Source: Ophioceras dolichostomum (taxonomy: Eukaryota > Ascomycota > Sordariomycetes > Magnaporthales > Ophioceraceae). From it: a stretch of 26,839 nucleotides of DNA. The stretch spans positions 1 through 26,839 of the forward strand of contig PYST01000454.1 in NCBI GenBank assembly GCA_003049485.1. Direction: 5' to 3'. Shown in pieces: positions 18,294 to 26,839 of the stretch. The notes below the pieces were generated by a model. The model saw nothing but the letters and a program-made list of their open reading frames with translations, had not been told where the DNA came from and did no database searches. The position numbers and the translations under genes were made by a program. Positions within the stretch are counted from its first letter, which is position 1, and each line of letters opens with the position of its first letter.

Positions 18294-18934
18294 CTAGCTG
18301 CCTCTGTTTATTCTGATCGCCTCCTCCTTCATATCGTCTGGCAGGGACATTATCTTGCGTTTCATGACCAATGTGGCGCGCTTGGCTGCTTCATGTCGCT
18401 CCTTGATAGCCTCATCTCGTCCTCGGTGATTTTGTTGACGTACCGCATGGTCTTCTCAAACTCGCGGCGAAGAGCCTTGACATAGCTCGCCATGTGCTTT
18501 GGAGGCGTTTCCATGTAGTTTAAGTGGGGCAATTCCCTATCCAAGTCATCCCCATGGCAGGTTTCCAGTCGCCAGGCGAACTATCACCATCACCTCCACC
18601 ACCGTCATCTCCACCGCCATCTCCGGACTCATCGCCCGGGGCACGGTCAACAACGGCAGTCTTACGCTTCTTGGAGGCTGAAGTCGTAGTGGAGCCGCTT
18701 GGCCTCGCCCTCTTCTTGCAGGGCACGGCCGACTCGTCGCAGTGAGTGACGCTTTCGGTGGCCATGCGCTCGATCTTGACCTTCATCTTATCGTCAGGCT
18801 CCTCGGGCCGTAGCACACCACTAGGGCCACTCCTCGGCATACGGGATTGCACCGAGACGCGAGTCATCCCCCGGCCCCTCCATCTTGAAGCCTGACGCGC
18901 CAGTTAGCTCTTCTCGGTCCAGGTCGTCGTCCAT
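18294..18934 (-). pseudogene. frameshifted basic/acidic nuclear-type protein gene
   Basis: Starting at ATG 18934 the minus strand reads MDDDLDREELTGASGFKMEG. At a five-G run (about 18865-18870) coding continues in another frame. That frame contains KKRARPSGS and ASKKRKTAVVDRAPGDESG, two basic clusters resembling nuclear localisation signals, followed by a Gly/Asp-rich linker. Near 18520-18600 it shifts again to LDRELPHLNYMETPPKHMAS and a helical YVKALRREFEKTMRYVNKITE. Near 18435 it shifts once more to AIKERHEAAKRATLVMKRK, ending at TAG 18296-18294. Each segment is coding-like and helix or NLS type, so this looks like one gene with two or three single-base frameshifts. The middle shift could instead be a short intron with a weak GTGATG donor, and the G-run shift could be a sequencing error. 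No family is assigned. Confidence 0.45.
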
Positions 18935-19705
18935 TGTGCTGCTAATTGTGGGACTGACTAGGAGACTGACCGAAAGACTGATCCAGCTGCGAACTGAACC
19001 GAAAGTGGAGATTTGGAGGTGCCATGTCTTGTGGTGAAAGCGGAATGGAAGAAAAAAAGGTGAACGGGAAGAGATTGAGGTGAAATGCTTTGGGGCAACA
19101 GGCAAAAGGTGGGGCGCCGCAGTCGTCCAAAGGCAGGAGGAAGACAAGAGAGTGAGATAACCTCAAAGAGAAACCCGATCGGCGCCAGGCACCCCAAAAA
19201 GGAGACCACGCCATGCACTGTTCATCACTTGGCACCAGGCGGATAGATGGATGGGTTATAGCGGGCGAATGCTGTATTTGGTACCTTGCTCGAGATCACA
19301 GATCTCTCGCTCGGACGATGGTAAGCCTCTTGTGTAAAGCCCCCGATACATGATCTCCACACTGGTGTCTAGTTTCCCAAGCCTTCAAGTCCGTAATCCT
19401 TCTAGCCTAGGTCTTAGTTCCATCCTGTGTTGCTTCCTCTAACACGCATGTACACATCCCGTCCCCACTAGTAGGCTGTCATCCTGCCGGCAAGAAGACG
19501 CCCTTGAAATCCACCATCATCCTTCTTCCTACCGTTCCCTATTCCCCATCCCCCCATTCCCTTGTTCCCCACCAGCTCTGTCCGGCAGAGGCCGACGGAG
19601 GAGAAAACGACAAGAGGAGAGTTTTGCGGTGTTGCCATGATTCGGGCCGCGCGGTCGTCAGAGGAGGAAGGCGCTGGCAGCACCACCGACAGTAGTCCCG
19701 CTAGC
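18935..19705. other. intergenic stretch without a recognised gene
   Basis: It holds the C/T-biased (minus strand) presumed leader of the frameshifted gene and the presumed 3' flank of the cysteine-rich gene. Open frames here lack motifs. Nothing else is seen. Confidence 0.5.
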
Positions 19706-19996
19706 TTAGCGCCCGCTGCCACGGCTGCCGGGCCGGCTCTGCGTCGGCGTCCTGTTGTGCGTCGACGTGCACACCTGGTTGACAGTTTTAGTCCCGTTGC
19801 CGCTGCAGGCGTGGTGAGCCATCTGTCCGGGGTAGCCGGGGACGCAGTTCACGCAGCACTTGAGGATCTGGTTGGTGCCTGGCACCCGGTGGTGGCCCGG
19901 GCAGGTGACGCGACCGGTGGCGCAGCAGTAGACATCCTTCTTATACATCTTGGGGCCCTTGGTGTCGTCACCACCGCACTCGCCGCAGACAGCCAT
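19706..19996 (-). CDS. small cysteine-rich protein (10 Cys, 96 residues), no signal peptide
   Basis: A single open frame starts at ATG 19996 and ends at 19706. The first 77 residues hold ten cysteines: C4, C7, C24-C25, C32, C47-C48, C51, C64 and C77. They form C-x2-C, CC, CC-x2-C patterns, with a Gly/Pro-containing core (CPGHHRVPGTNQILKCC, NCVPGYPGQ) and a basic Arg/Ser/Thr-rich tail from about residue 78. The N-terminus (MAVCGECGGDD) is not a secretion signal, so it is either cytosolic, possibly metal-binding through the paired cysteines, or the start is mis-set. TATATAAA on the minus strand at 20168-20161 and an A/T-rich purine leader support a real promoter. The tail after residue 76 could be replaced by a spliced exon. 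I do not recognise a family. Confidence 0.6.
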   Translation of the reverse strand: MAVCGECGGDDTKGPKMYKKDVYCCATGRVTCPGHHRVPGTNQILKCCVNCVPGYPGQMAHHACSGNGTKTVNQVCTSTHNRTPTQSRPGSRGSGR

Positions 19997-20160
19997 TTTG
20001 GTGATTGGTGGGGTGTGTGTGTGAAAAGGTGGGAAAGAAGAATCTGATTTGTTGGGCTGGTGAAATGTGAAGAGCTGAAAGAGCTGTGTGAAGATGAGAT
20101 GAGATGTTGTGTGATGAGCTGGGATGAATGACTTGGAGCTGGAGGCAGCCTCGACAGTTG

Positions 20161-20168
20161 TTTATATA
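20161..20168 (-). promoter_or_regulatory. TATA box of the cysteine-rich gene
   Basis: TATATAAA on the minus strand lies 172 bp upstream of the ATG at 19996, similar to the TATA-to-ATG spacing of the CVNH and fucose-lectin genes. Confidence 0.5.
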
Positions 20169-23100
20169 CAAATCCGGGACACATTCAAACAGACTTCAAA
20201 CAAGCAAAGACGAGACGGCCAACAGTCCTCACCAGGGTGCTGTCCTTGATCCTATCTTGGCCTTGGTGCTGACGGCGGTGGTGATTCACTCAGTCCCTTT
20301 GGTGGCTGGCCGTCATGCCCGGTCGCTGACATCCTGCTTCTCTGATGCCCACAGGACGAGCCTGGCCACTTGATGATGCTCGAAAGGCCAACGACGACGA
20401 ACCCTGCTCCTGTCGTCACGGTCTGGTCATCACGGTCTGTTGTCGTGGCCGGCTGGCGTCGCAACTTGGTGCTGAGGCCCTTCTGGTGATGCGGCTTGGC
20501 GGCCCAGGTTGGTTGGCCGAGCATGTGGTGGGAGACGGCGAGGTTCAAAAGGTTGGGAGGCTGGAGGAGTATGATGATACAATTGGCCAACAGGAAGTCC
20601 CATTCTGAGGTGCTTGATATGTCGTGCGTCAGATCGGTTACTGCGTCTTGTCCTCGAGTCTGGCCGAGACGGTCTTGGTCCGGACTACCAGCCCTCTCGA
20701 CGCCATAACAGCATCGTTGCTTGCCAAATACGGCCGCGGCCGTCGTTGAAGCGTACGCCTCCTGGTGGCCAAGTGGTGAGCAGGACGTTATATTGTGTAT
20801 GAGGATGATGTTCGAGGATGGGCTCGAAGATGGGCTCTAGGATGCCGGTCTAGAGCCTCGAGCTGACCAACCGAGCGGCGTGCCGCTGTGATCTTTAACC
20901 CAGTGGGCAATTCGATCGACGAGACTCGGGCTCGGTGGCCTCTCTCTGGTGTCGTGCAATAACACGTCCGGCCTAAGGAAGCCACTAGAGCCGCCGGCGG
21001 GCGGCCGAAGGAGCCGACGACATCTCACCCCACCGCACTTTGGTATGCACGCACTGGCCAACCGACGCAGCTGTCACGCAGGACCGTCGCTCAGGCCTGT
21101 AAGGGAAAGGGGCCAGGGACACTCTTTGGCGTGACGAAGCCAACGCGTCACGCGTCCGGTTAGTCTTCAAGTCAGCCGATTAGAGACCACCCATTGCAAT
21201 GTTGGTTGGACGTTGGGCGAATAAGCGACCACCCAGTGTTACATGGCAGGTTGGTGGTGGCCCGCGGGCTCGGTGGCGGCACGATGGAAGACACGCCGGA
21301 CTTGTACCTCGGGTCCAGGGTCCATCCGACGGGCCGGTCAGCTAGCCCCGAAAATTCGAGAGGAAGTGAGGGTCCACATATATTGAGCTTGTCTCTGTCC
21401 AATATTGAGCAATCCGCATCATCCAGCCAAGCATGACTACCTACCTACCTAAGGTAGCCAGGTAGCTACTAGGTAGTAGTAGTAGGTAGGTAGCCGGATA
21501 AGCACATACGTCCGTATGCTAGCAAAAGTCTGGAACGAGATGGCGCCAAGGTCGAGCTGCGACAGATTTCGCCTTGGGGTGGTGCCTGCATGGATCCTGC
21601 TGTATTACTTCTGATCCTTGGGAGGCCACCCAATGGAGTGCGGGGTCAGGTTCGCTTTGCTCCGCTTGCCACCCGCCCGATTAAAGCCGTGGGTGGGTGT
21701 TGGAGTTTGTTGGCATTCGTCATAGCAAGTCACTCACGACATGTAAGAAAGCATCGATCTCGATAAAGCTTCCATAAATATGCGGGAACGGGTTTGGCGG
21801 ACGGTGCGGGACGCGGGGTGGAGGAGCTCTGGTGCTCAAAAATGGTCTGGTCGACGGGACGGGCCAATTTGTATCGTTGGGGTTGGGGGTGGGCTGAATC
21901 AGGCAGGCAGCGGGGGCGCTGGACGATGGGGGCTGGGCCGCAATCCTCCATGCCAGAGCCACTGTTATAAGGCTGACGAAAAAAGGTTAGTAAGTGGGCC
22001 CCCCGAATTCTTTTCGCTTATAGTATCGACCGTTCGTTGGACTCTGTTGGCAGGAACAGCCATGTGGTAGCAGTATGCGAAAGAATTCACGCTGCCAACT
22101 TTGCTTTTCATTTTTTCTCCCCTTTTGTTGCGATCCCGTACCGTTAGGCCAGTCGGCCTTGTTTTGGGGATATTGGTTCCATTCCCTTTCCTTCTTTTTC
22201 AGCCACAAATCTTCATGCGACCATCACCGTTGAACGTCAGTCGATTGGTTGCAGTAGGTTGAATCCTAACGGATTCCATATGACAAAATATAATTCGGAA
22301 CCGGCTCCTACCGCACCAAAATGGAGTCAATCACCAACGTCCCAACGTGCCCTCAATCCTATAACACAAAATCTCTCTCCTGCTCTGCCGTCGCAAGATC
22401 GGCCCCAAATCCGGTCCCTGCGGGCCAGCCGAAGCCCGCAGCGCACACCGGTTTGCGTTCGGGTTTCTTGACTGCTGCGCCGAAACTATTTCATTCCGGC
22501 TAAAGATTGATGTTGATAATACTCCGAGAGAGGTCGGTAATTAGCCGTCGGACTCTCTACGCCCCATGAGCGAACTCCTGAATCCGTCAGGACATTCGAG
22601 CGTGGCGTATCGGAACACGTCTCTGGCCTGTGTAATCATCCTTGTTTTACTAATGCAGGCATCGTCCCTTCTGAATAAATTTAAACACCTCATGTTCCTA
22701 TTGCAGCTGGAGGCACGGTTCCTTGTATTCCGCTAGCTCTGCACCGAATACGCGATGTTGTACCCAGACGCAGCCACCATCGCCTCACACCCACTTTTCA
22801 GGCCAGTCACGCTGGCATCAATCACTATGATTCGGCCTAGGTAGCGGGCTCTCCTTCTCACGAGCCCGGCTCACAATGAAGTGAACAGACGGCATTACCG
22901 ACCAGCAGTAATTCGCCAGGTGTGTTCGCCATAGCCATCTATCTGTAAGTCAATGGGGGCACAACCTAGCGCCCGGGCTACACTGCGTTGCGCCACAGCG
23001 GCTAGGTTGGGAACACAACGGGGTCAAACCCTCGCAGGCTCCCCTCATCAGATTCTTCCGAACAGGACTCGGAGCGGGACTCGGGGACGGGGCGATGGTC

Positions 23101-23571
23101 GAGACGCTACCTAGGCATATAGCCGTGAGACACGGCACGGCGATGATCACAACACGGCGCCGAGCTAGGGGACGGTGCATTAGGGCACGACCTTCACGAA
23201 TCTCGACACCGCAGTAATTGTAATACCACGTCCTGCAGCAGATGGCCTCGATCTCAGTCGGTGTGCACAATCTGGGCGAGATCATTGGTTCAACCGCTCG
23301 CCACTCCAGCTCGAACCTGTCGTGATCGTTTGCATGTTCGGAGAAGTTGCGTCTTGATACGCGCCAACACCGTCTGAAACTGAGACTTTCATTTCTTCAG
23401 TCCCGAGCCACTCGCTCGTCTTTGAAGATCTTTTGCTGAGATTTGCATCAGTCGCTGTGGGGACCTGGCAGCACGAAGTTGTCGTCACCGCCTTTTCCAG
23501 CTATCCTACATCCCCGTCCCAATTCATGAAGAACCACCTCCCAGTGTCCTAGAGGGTTAGGCGACCGTCAG
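20169..23571. other. long gene-poor stretch
   Basis: No gene is recognised over 3.4 kb. Short repeats are present: a 12-bp near-tandem unit TCGAGGATGGGC at 20812-20835 with a partial third copy, and a GACCACCCA duplication near 21184 and 21228. CTACCTACCT (21441-21450) is repeated inverted as AGGTAGGTAG (21484-21493) with TAG repeats between. On the minus strand at 22950-23488 two overlapping frames look slightly coding-like (one with IEAICCRTWYYNYCG), but no start, splice chain or family can be supported. Confidence 0.5.
21441..21493. repeat. TACC/GGTA inverted repeat with TAG simple repeat
   Basis: CTACCTACCT at 21441-21450 and its reverse complement AGGTAGGTAG at 21484-21493 flank TAGTAGTAGTAG-type sequence. 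It can fold into a hairpin. A similar TAGG run lies at 18028-18042. Confidence 0.8.
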
Positions 23572-23577
23572 TATAAA
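23572..23577 (+). promoter_or_regulatory. TATA box of the fucose lectin gene
   Basis: TATAAA in GTATAAAGAC lies 164 bp upstream of the ATG at 23736. The leader contains a CTCAAATTCCTCCTCCTCCTCC pyrimidine tract just before the start, common in fungal leaders. Confidence 0.6.
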
Positions 23578-23735
23578 GACGCACGCGAGCTCCTGCCTAA
23601 GCTCCTCCCCAAATATGTGAGAGACGGTGTCATGAACACATCTGAGCCACATACCACAATCTGAATCTAAGCTAGCCCCCTGCCCAACAACTCACTCAAA
23701 TTCCTCCTCCTCCTCCTGTACTCATCAGTCTCATC

Positions 23736-24767
23736 ATGGCCTCCATCGACATCCTCGACCGCTCCTCCGTGGCAGCTGTCAACAGCAGCACCGATGGGGC
23801 CAACATCCGCGTCTACCAACAGGCCGAGGACGGCGGCGTGCGTGAGGCCATCTTCCAGCGCGGCTGGAGCGGCGGGCAGCAGGCCAACACCATCGGCCGG
23901 GTCCAGGCCGTCAGCTCGCTGGCCGCCCTCCAGATCGGGGACCTATCCCGCATCCGCGTCTACGGCGTCGGGACCGACTCTACCATCGTCGAGATGGCCC
24001 ACGACGCCGGCGGCTCGTGGCACCCGGGTGAGCTCAGCGGCCGCTTCCGCGTCCTGTCCAACTCTAGTCTCGCTGCCATCAGCCTGGGAGGTGGCGACTT
24101 CCGTGTTCGCATTTACGCTCAGAAAACCGATGGTACCATTCAGGAGTACTGCCATGATGGGAACAGCAAGGGCTGGTTCGAGGGCTCCAACCTCGGCTCA
24201 GGTCTTCAGGGGACTCCCATTGCCGCCATCATCGGCTCTGGCCAAGGAACTGAGAGCATCCGGTAGGTTCAGCAACTACTTTCGTCGCTGCCCATGACCT
24301 CTCCGATTATGAGACAAGGCCATTAATATGTTGCTGACGTTTGCTTCACCTGCCCTCCCCCTCCTCTGTTCAGTGTCTACTACCAAGACACATCCCGCAC
24401 CGTCATCGAGAAGGCCCACGAGGCCGGTGGCAGCTGGCACAACGGCCAGCTTCGCATCCCCTCCCAGCCTGCTGGGGTCTCCCTCGCCGCCGTCTCCTGG
24501 GGCGCCATCAAGGGCATCCGCGTGTTCTACGGCGCCGGCGGGCGGGTGCGCGAGAAGGCGTGGAACGCCCAGGGCAGCACATGGTTCGACGGAGCCTTCG
24601 ACCAGAGCTCCGTCGACGGCAGCCGCGTCGCGGTCATCGATGTCAACAAAGATGGGGACTTGCGCGTTTACCTCCAGGCCGGCGCGGACGGCACCGCCTT
24701 CACCGAGTATAGCGTCACTCCGACGGGCGGCTGGAAGGTCAGCCACCGTGCGCTGCCTCCGGCTTAG
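23736..24767 (+). CDS. fucose-specific lectin, six-bladed beta-propeller (AAL/AFL type)
   Basis: Exons are 23736-24262 and 24374-24767 (921 nt, 306 residues). The 111-bp intron has donor GTAGGT and acceptor TTCAG and splits the Arg codon of the fourth blade. Six repeats are visible, each opening with an R-V-Y type strand: ANIRVYQQAEDG, SRIRVYGVGTDS, FRVRIYAQKTDG, SIRVYYQDT, KGIRVFYGAGG and GDLRVYLQAGADG. Most are followed by a Glu about ten residues on and a G-x-W near the blade end, the Arg/Glu/Trp set that binds fucose in this family. Length and absence of a signal peptide match fungal fucolectins, which are intracellular or conidial-surface proteins that bind fucosylated glycans. The frame is intact and the gene looks functional. 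A TATA box is placed as for other genes here. Confidence 0.95.
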
Positions 24768-25854
24768 GTAGTAGCCACCTACTAGAAGACGCACCACGCC
24801 AGCCCCTCGGCTTCCGTCTCCTCGTTCTTCGCGCCGCTCTTCAATGCGGCAGAGGGCAGAACACAGCGCAGCGACAATAGTACGGTGATGGAGGACGTAG
24901 TCACAGAGGTCAGGGGGGACGTTTAGGCGGACTGACCTCGGGACTTCATCCACGAAGCAAACATAGTTACAACCAAAAATCAACTTCAGTATCCTTATCC
25001 TCTCGTGCCAGATATTCTCGGATGCTCCGGCCCAGCAAGAAGCATTTGTAGCAACGTGCATCCAGCTTGGCGCTAAATCGCCACCAATGTCCTCGCCTCC
25101 TTAACCTTCTCCACGCACAAAGGATCCGACCCCAGCATCAACCACCCCAGCATCAACCATCCCAGCATCAACCGGGGCCATAATAAGGTGCTTTTTCGCC
25201 GTTGAATGGGCTTACCGGTCTCAATGCGGGACTGTCATCCCCCGCTTATCGGACTTTGGAATCATGCCACACCTCTATCGTATCCTGGACCAAGGCCAGC
25301 GAGGGCTGCGCCCTTTCTCCGTTCATTCAATGATGTACGTTTTTACGTATGCAGCAAAGAGCATCCACTACAGGTAGCCCTTGGGATGAGCATGTTTCTG
25401 AGCCCACCTTCGACTCATCTGGATGATGACCCCGCGAAGCTCTAGGTGCAGACTGGTTTTGACAGTTAGCCGTCGTAGTAAAAGAACGCTGGACTACTGA
25501 CTCCCTTTGGATAACTACCTACTATATATATGCTCCAATGCCCCCAAACCATGCTAATGCGAAGGCCGACAGGTCAAGGGTAAGACGACGAGATGAGCGA
25601 CACGCCACCACCAGTCTGAGGTGTCTCTCACCCCGCCAAAGCTCAACACTGCGTAGCACATGGCCCTGAAAAAAAAAGGTTTCCTAACTTTCCCTTCTAG
25701 TTACTCGTCTGCTGAAGTCCCCAATTAATACCAATTCCATGCCTACCATGCTCGCTCTACACCGACAACGTCAACCGTGCTCCGGGGAGGTGATGCACTA
25801 TCCTCGATCCCTGGACCGGCCCATTTACCGACCCGACCCGCCTGGCTTCTCAGC
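24768..25854. other. intergenic stretch between convergent genes
   Basis: This lies between the 3' ends of the plus-strand lectin gene and the minus-strand oxidoreductase gene. No gene is seen. It contains a 15-bp minisatellite at 25131-25175 and a short AT stretch (CTATATATATGC near 25524). Confidence 0.6.
25131..25175. repeat. 15-bp minisatellite, three copies
   Basis: Three tandem units CCCAGCATCAACC(A/G)(C/T/G) at 25131-25145, 25146-25160 and 25161-25175 differ only in the last two bases. Confidence 0.95.
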
Positions 25855-26839
25855 TCAGAAATCCCACAGCGTTCCGAAGGCGTGGAGGCCAGCTGTAGTT
25901 TTCGCATTCGACATCGTTAGCATGAGACGCTGACAGATAGTTAGATGAAACAAACCAGGGTTGTCCAGTCTGCAACAAACTCACCAGCAGCGCATCCGCG
26001 CATCATCTCATCGTTCCCCTGCATGTTGCTCGTGATGAAGATGACCTCCGCCTCGAAGCTGTGCCACGTGTCCTTCAGCAGCTGCACCGTGTCCGGGCGA
26101 CCGCCCCGCTTCTTGCTGTCCCACAAGATCATGCGCTCGGGCTCGATGTGCTTGTAGATCAGGCCCGAGATGGTGGGGCCGAACGTCTTCTCCTGGTCGG
26201 AGCCGATCCAGATCAGGAACCAGTTCTTGCTCTGGATGCAAGTCGCGAGCGCGGCGCCGATGCCGGTCCCCGTGCAGATACGGATGCCGCGCTTATACAT
26301 TGCCGAGGCGTGGCCGACGCCGGCTGGAAGGGTTGGCAGGAAAGATTGATGTCAGCGATGGACTGTGGATCATCATCGGTCGTCATCATCCCCGCCAGCT
26401 AGAAGGCTTATCATCCGACCACCAGAAAAAGGCCTAGATCACCAGACTAACTCACCAAATTTCAGCTCACGAGTCCAAATCGTCTTGGGCGGCTTCGCAA
26501 CAAGCTCCTTGGTGAAGTCGCCCTGCACGCCGCAGATCATGTAGTGGCAGTCGGCCTTGCGCCCTTCGCTGATGATGCCGAAGACGTGGTACTCCATCAG
26601 CGAGGTGCGGCTGATGCGACCAAGGAGGCCTTGTTGCATGCCGCGTTTGAACTTGAGGATGGCCACTTTGGGAGAGGGCTGGACAATGGGAACCCTTGTC
26701 AGCATTCATTGATTATTGACTCAAGGCCCGGACGGTGGCCGGTTAGAGGCTAGCCAGCGGACTTAATCACTTACAATTTCAACCTCGACGGGCACTTCAC
26801 GGAGGGTAAACCAGGGGATGAGCACGCTGTGTGTGTGGG
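25855..26839 (-). CDS. TmpA-like membrane oxidoreductase, C-terminal part (runs off right edge)
   Basis: Minus-strand exons are >26839-26775, 26678-26456, 26323-25985 and 25892-25855, separated by introns of 96, 132 and 92 bp. Donors are GTAAGT, GTGAGT and GTGAGT; acceptors are CCAG, CCAG and ACAG; the last intron has a TGCTAAC branch site. All phases fit, giving about 221 C-terminal residues ending AFGTLWDF. Visible motifs: PWFTLREVPVEVEI, MEYHVFGII, HYMICGVQGDFT, RGIRICTGTGIGAAL (glycine-rich NAD(P)-binding turn), WFLIWIGSDQEKTFGP and RMILWDSKKRGGRPDT. These match, from memory, the NAD(P)/FAD-binding C-terminal domain of fungal integral membrane protein TmpA and of NRPS-like enzymes carrying the same domain. 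The N-terminal part that would decide between them is outside the window. The gene appears intact as far as seen. Confidence 0.88.

Noticed and set aside
22950..23488. possible minus-strand cysteine-containing gene
   Set aside because: Two overlapping frames look faintly coding-like, but there is no coherent start, splice chain or family match.
24276..25061. 261-codon minus-strand open frame
   Set aside because: Antisense of lectin exon 2 plus its flank; the plus strand shows the propeller repeats.
1..26839. CRISPR array, rRNA, tRNA or biosynthetic gene cluster
   Set aside because: No regularly spaced repeats, no rRNA stretches, no convincing tRNA B-box with cloverleaf, and no adenylation, ketosynthase or terpene cyclase motifs were seen by eye.

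Overview
The window is nuclear DNA of a filamentous ascomycete fungus, probably a Sordariomycete-type species (inference). The evidence is short introns of about 75-130 bp with GTAAGT/GTACGT/GTGAGT donors, CTAAC-type branch sites and CAG/TAG acceptors. There is also a proteinase K-type secreted protease, a fucose-binding propeller lectin, a cyanovirin-N-type lectin, and Tad/I-like non-LTR retroelement remains. Gene density is low and much of the sequence is broken genes and transposon relics, so it reads as an accessory, repeat-containing region. One N at 16706 shows this is a draft assembly.

Layout. 1-30 is a poly(A) run. A three-exon secreted CVNH lectin gene lies on the minus strand at 245-934, with a TATA box near 1095. 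935-4710 has no gene I recognise. 4711-6180 is a four-exon subtilisin-like protease (S8, proteinase K type) with signal peptide, I9 propeptide and full catalytic triad. A 206-bp solo LTR with a perfect 5-bp target duplication sits at 6563-6768. Two weak hypothetical spliced genes follow on the minus strand (7647-8242 and 8322-8885).

9205-10883 (minus) is the decayed 3' half of a non-LTR retrotransposon (end of reverse transcriptase, RNase H, CCHC knuckle). It abuts a second 206-bp solo LTR at 10884-11089. 12031-13140 is a long plus-strand frame broken by two stops. 13690-15188 is a second broken gene that ends in a NucA/NucB-type DNase domain. 15737-17335 is another 5'-truncated non-LTR element, flanked by a 19-bp target duplication and carrying a 126-bp duplication around the N.

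Further right are a coding-like fragment (17346-17870), a frameshifted lysine/arginine-rich gene (18294-18934, minus), a ten-cysteine small protein gene (19706-19996, minus) and 3.7 kb with only short repeats. Next comes a two-exon fucose-specific lectin (23736-24767, plus). The C-terminal exons of a TmpA-like NAD(P)-binding membrane oxidoreductase (25855-26839, minus) run off the right edge.

How the genes relate. The intact genes are separate single-gene units, not an operon or an evident biosynthetic cluster. Three encode extracellular or carbohydrate-binding proteins, which fits a host- or competitor-facing accessory locus, but that is inference from gene content only. I found no CRISPR array, rRNA or tRNA. 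No clearly new biological system is evident; the most unusual items are the small cysteine-rich protein, the decaying DNase-domain gene and the retroelement junctions.
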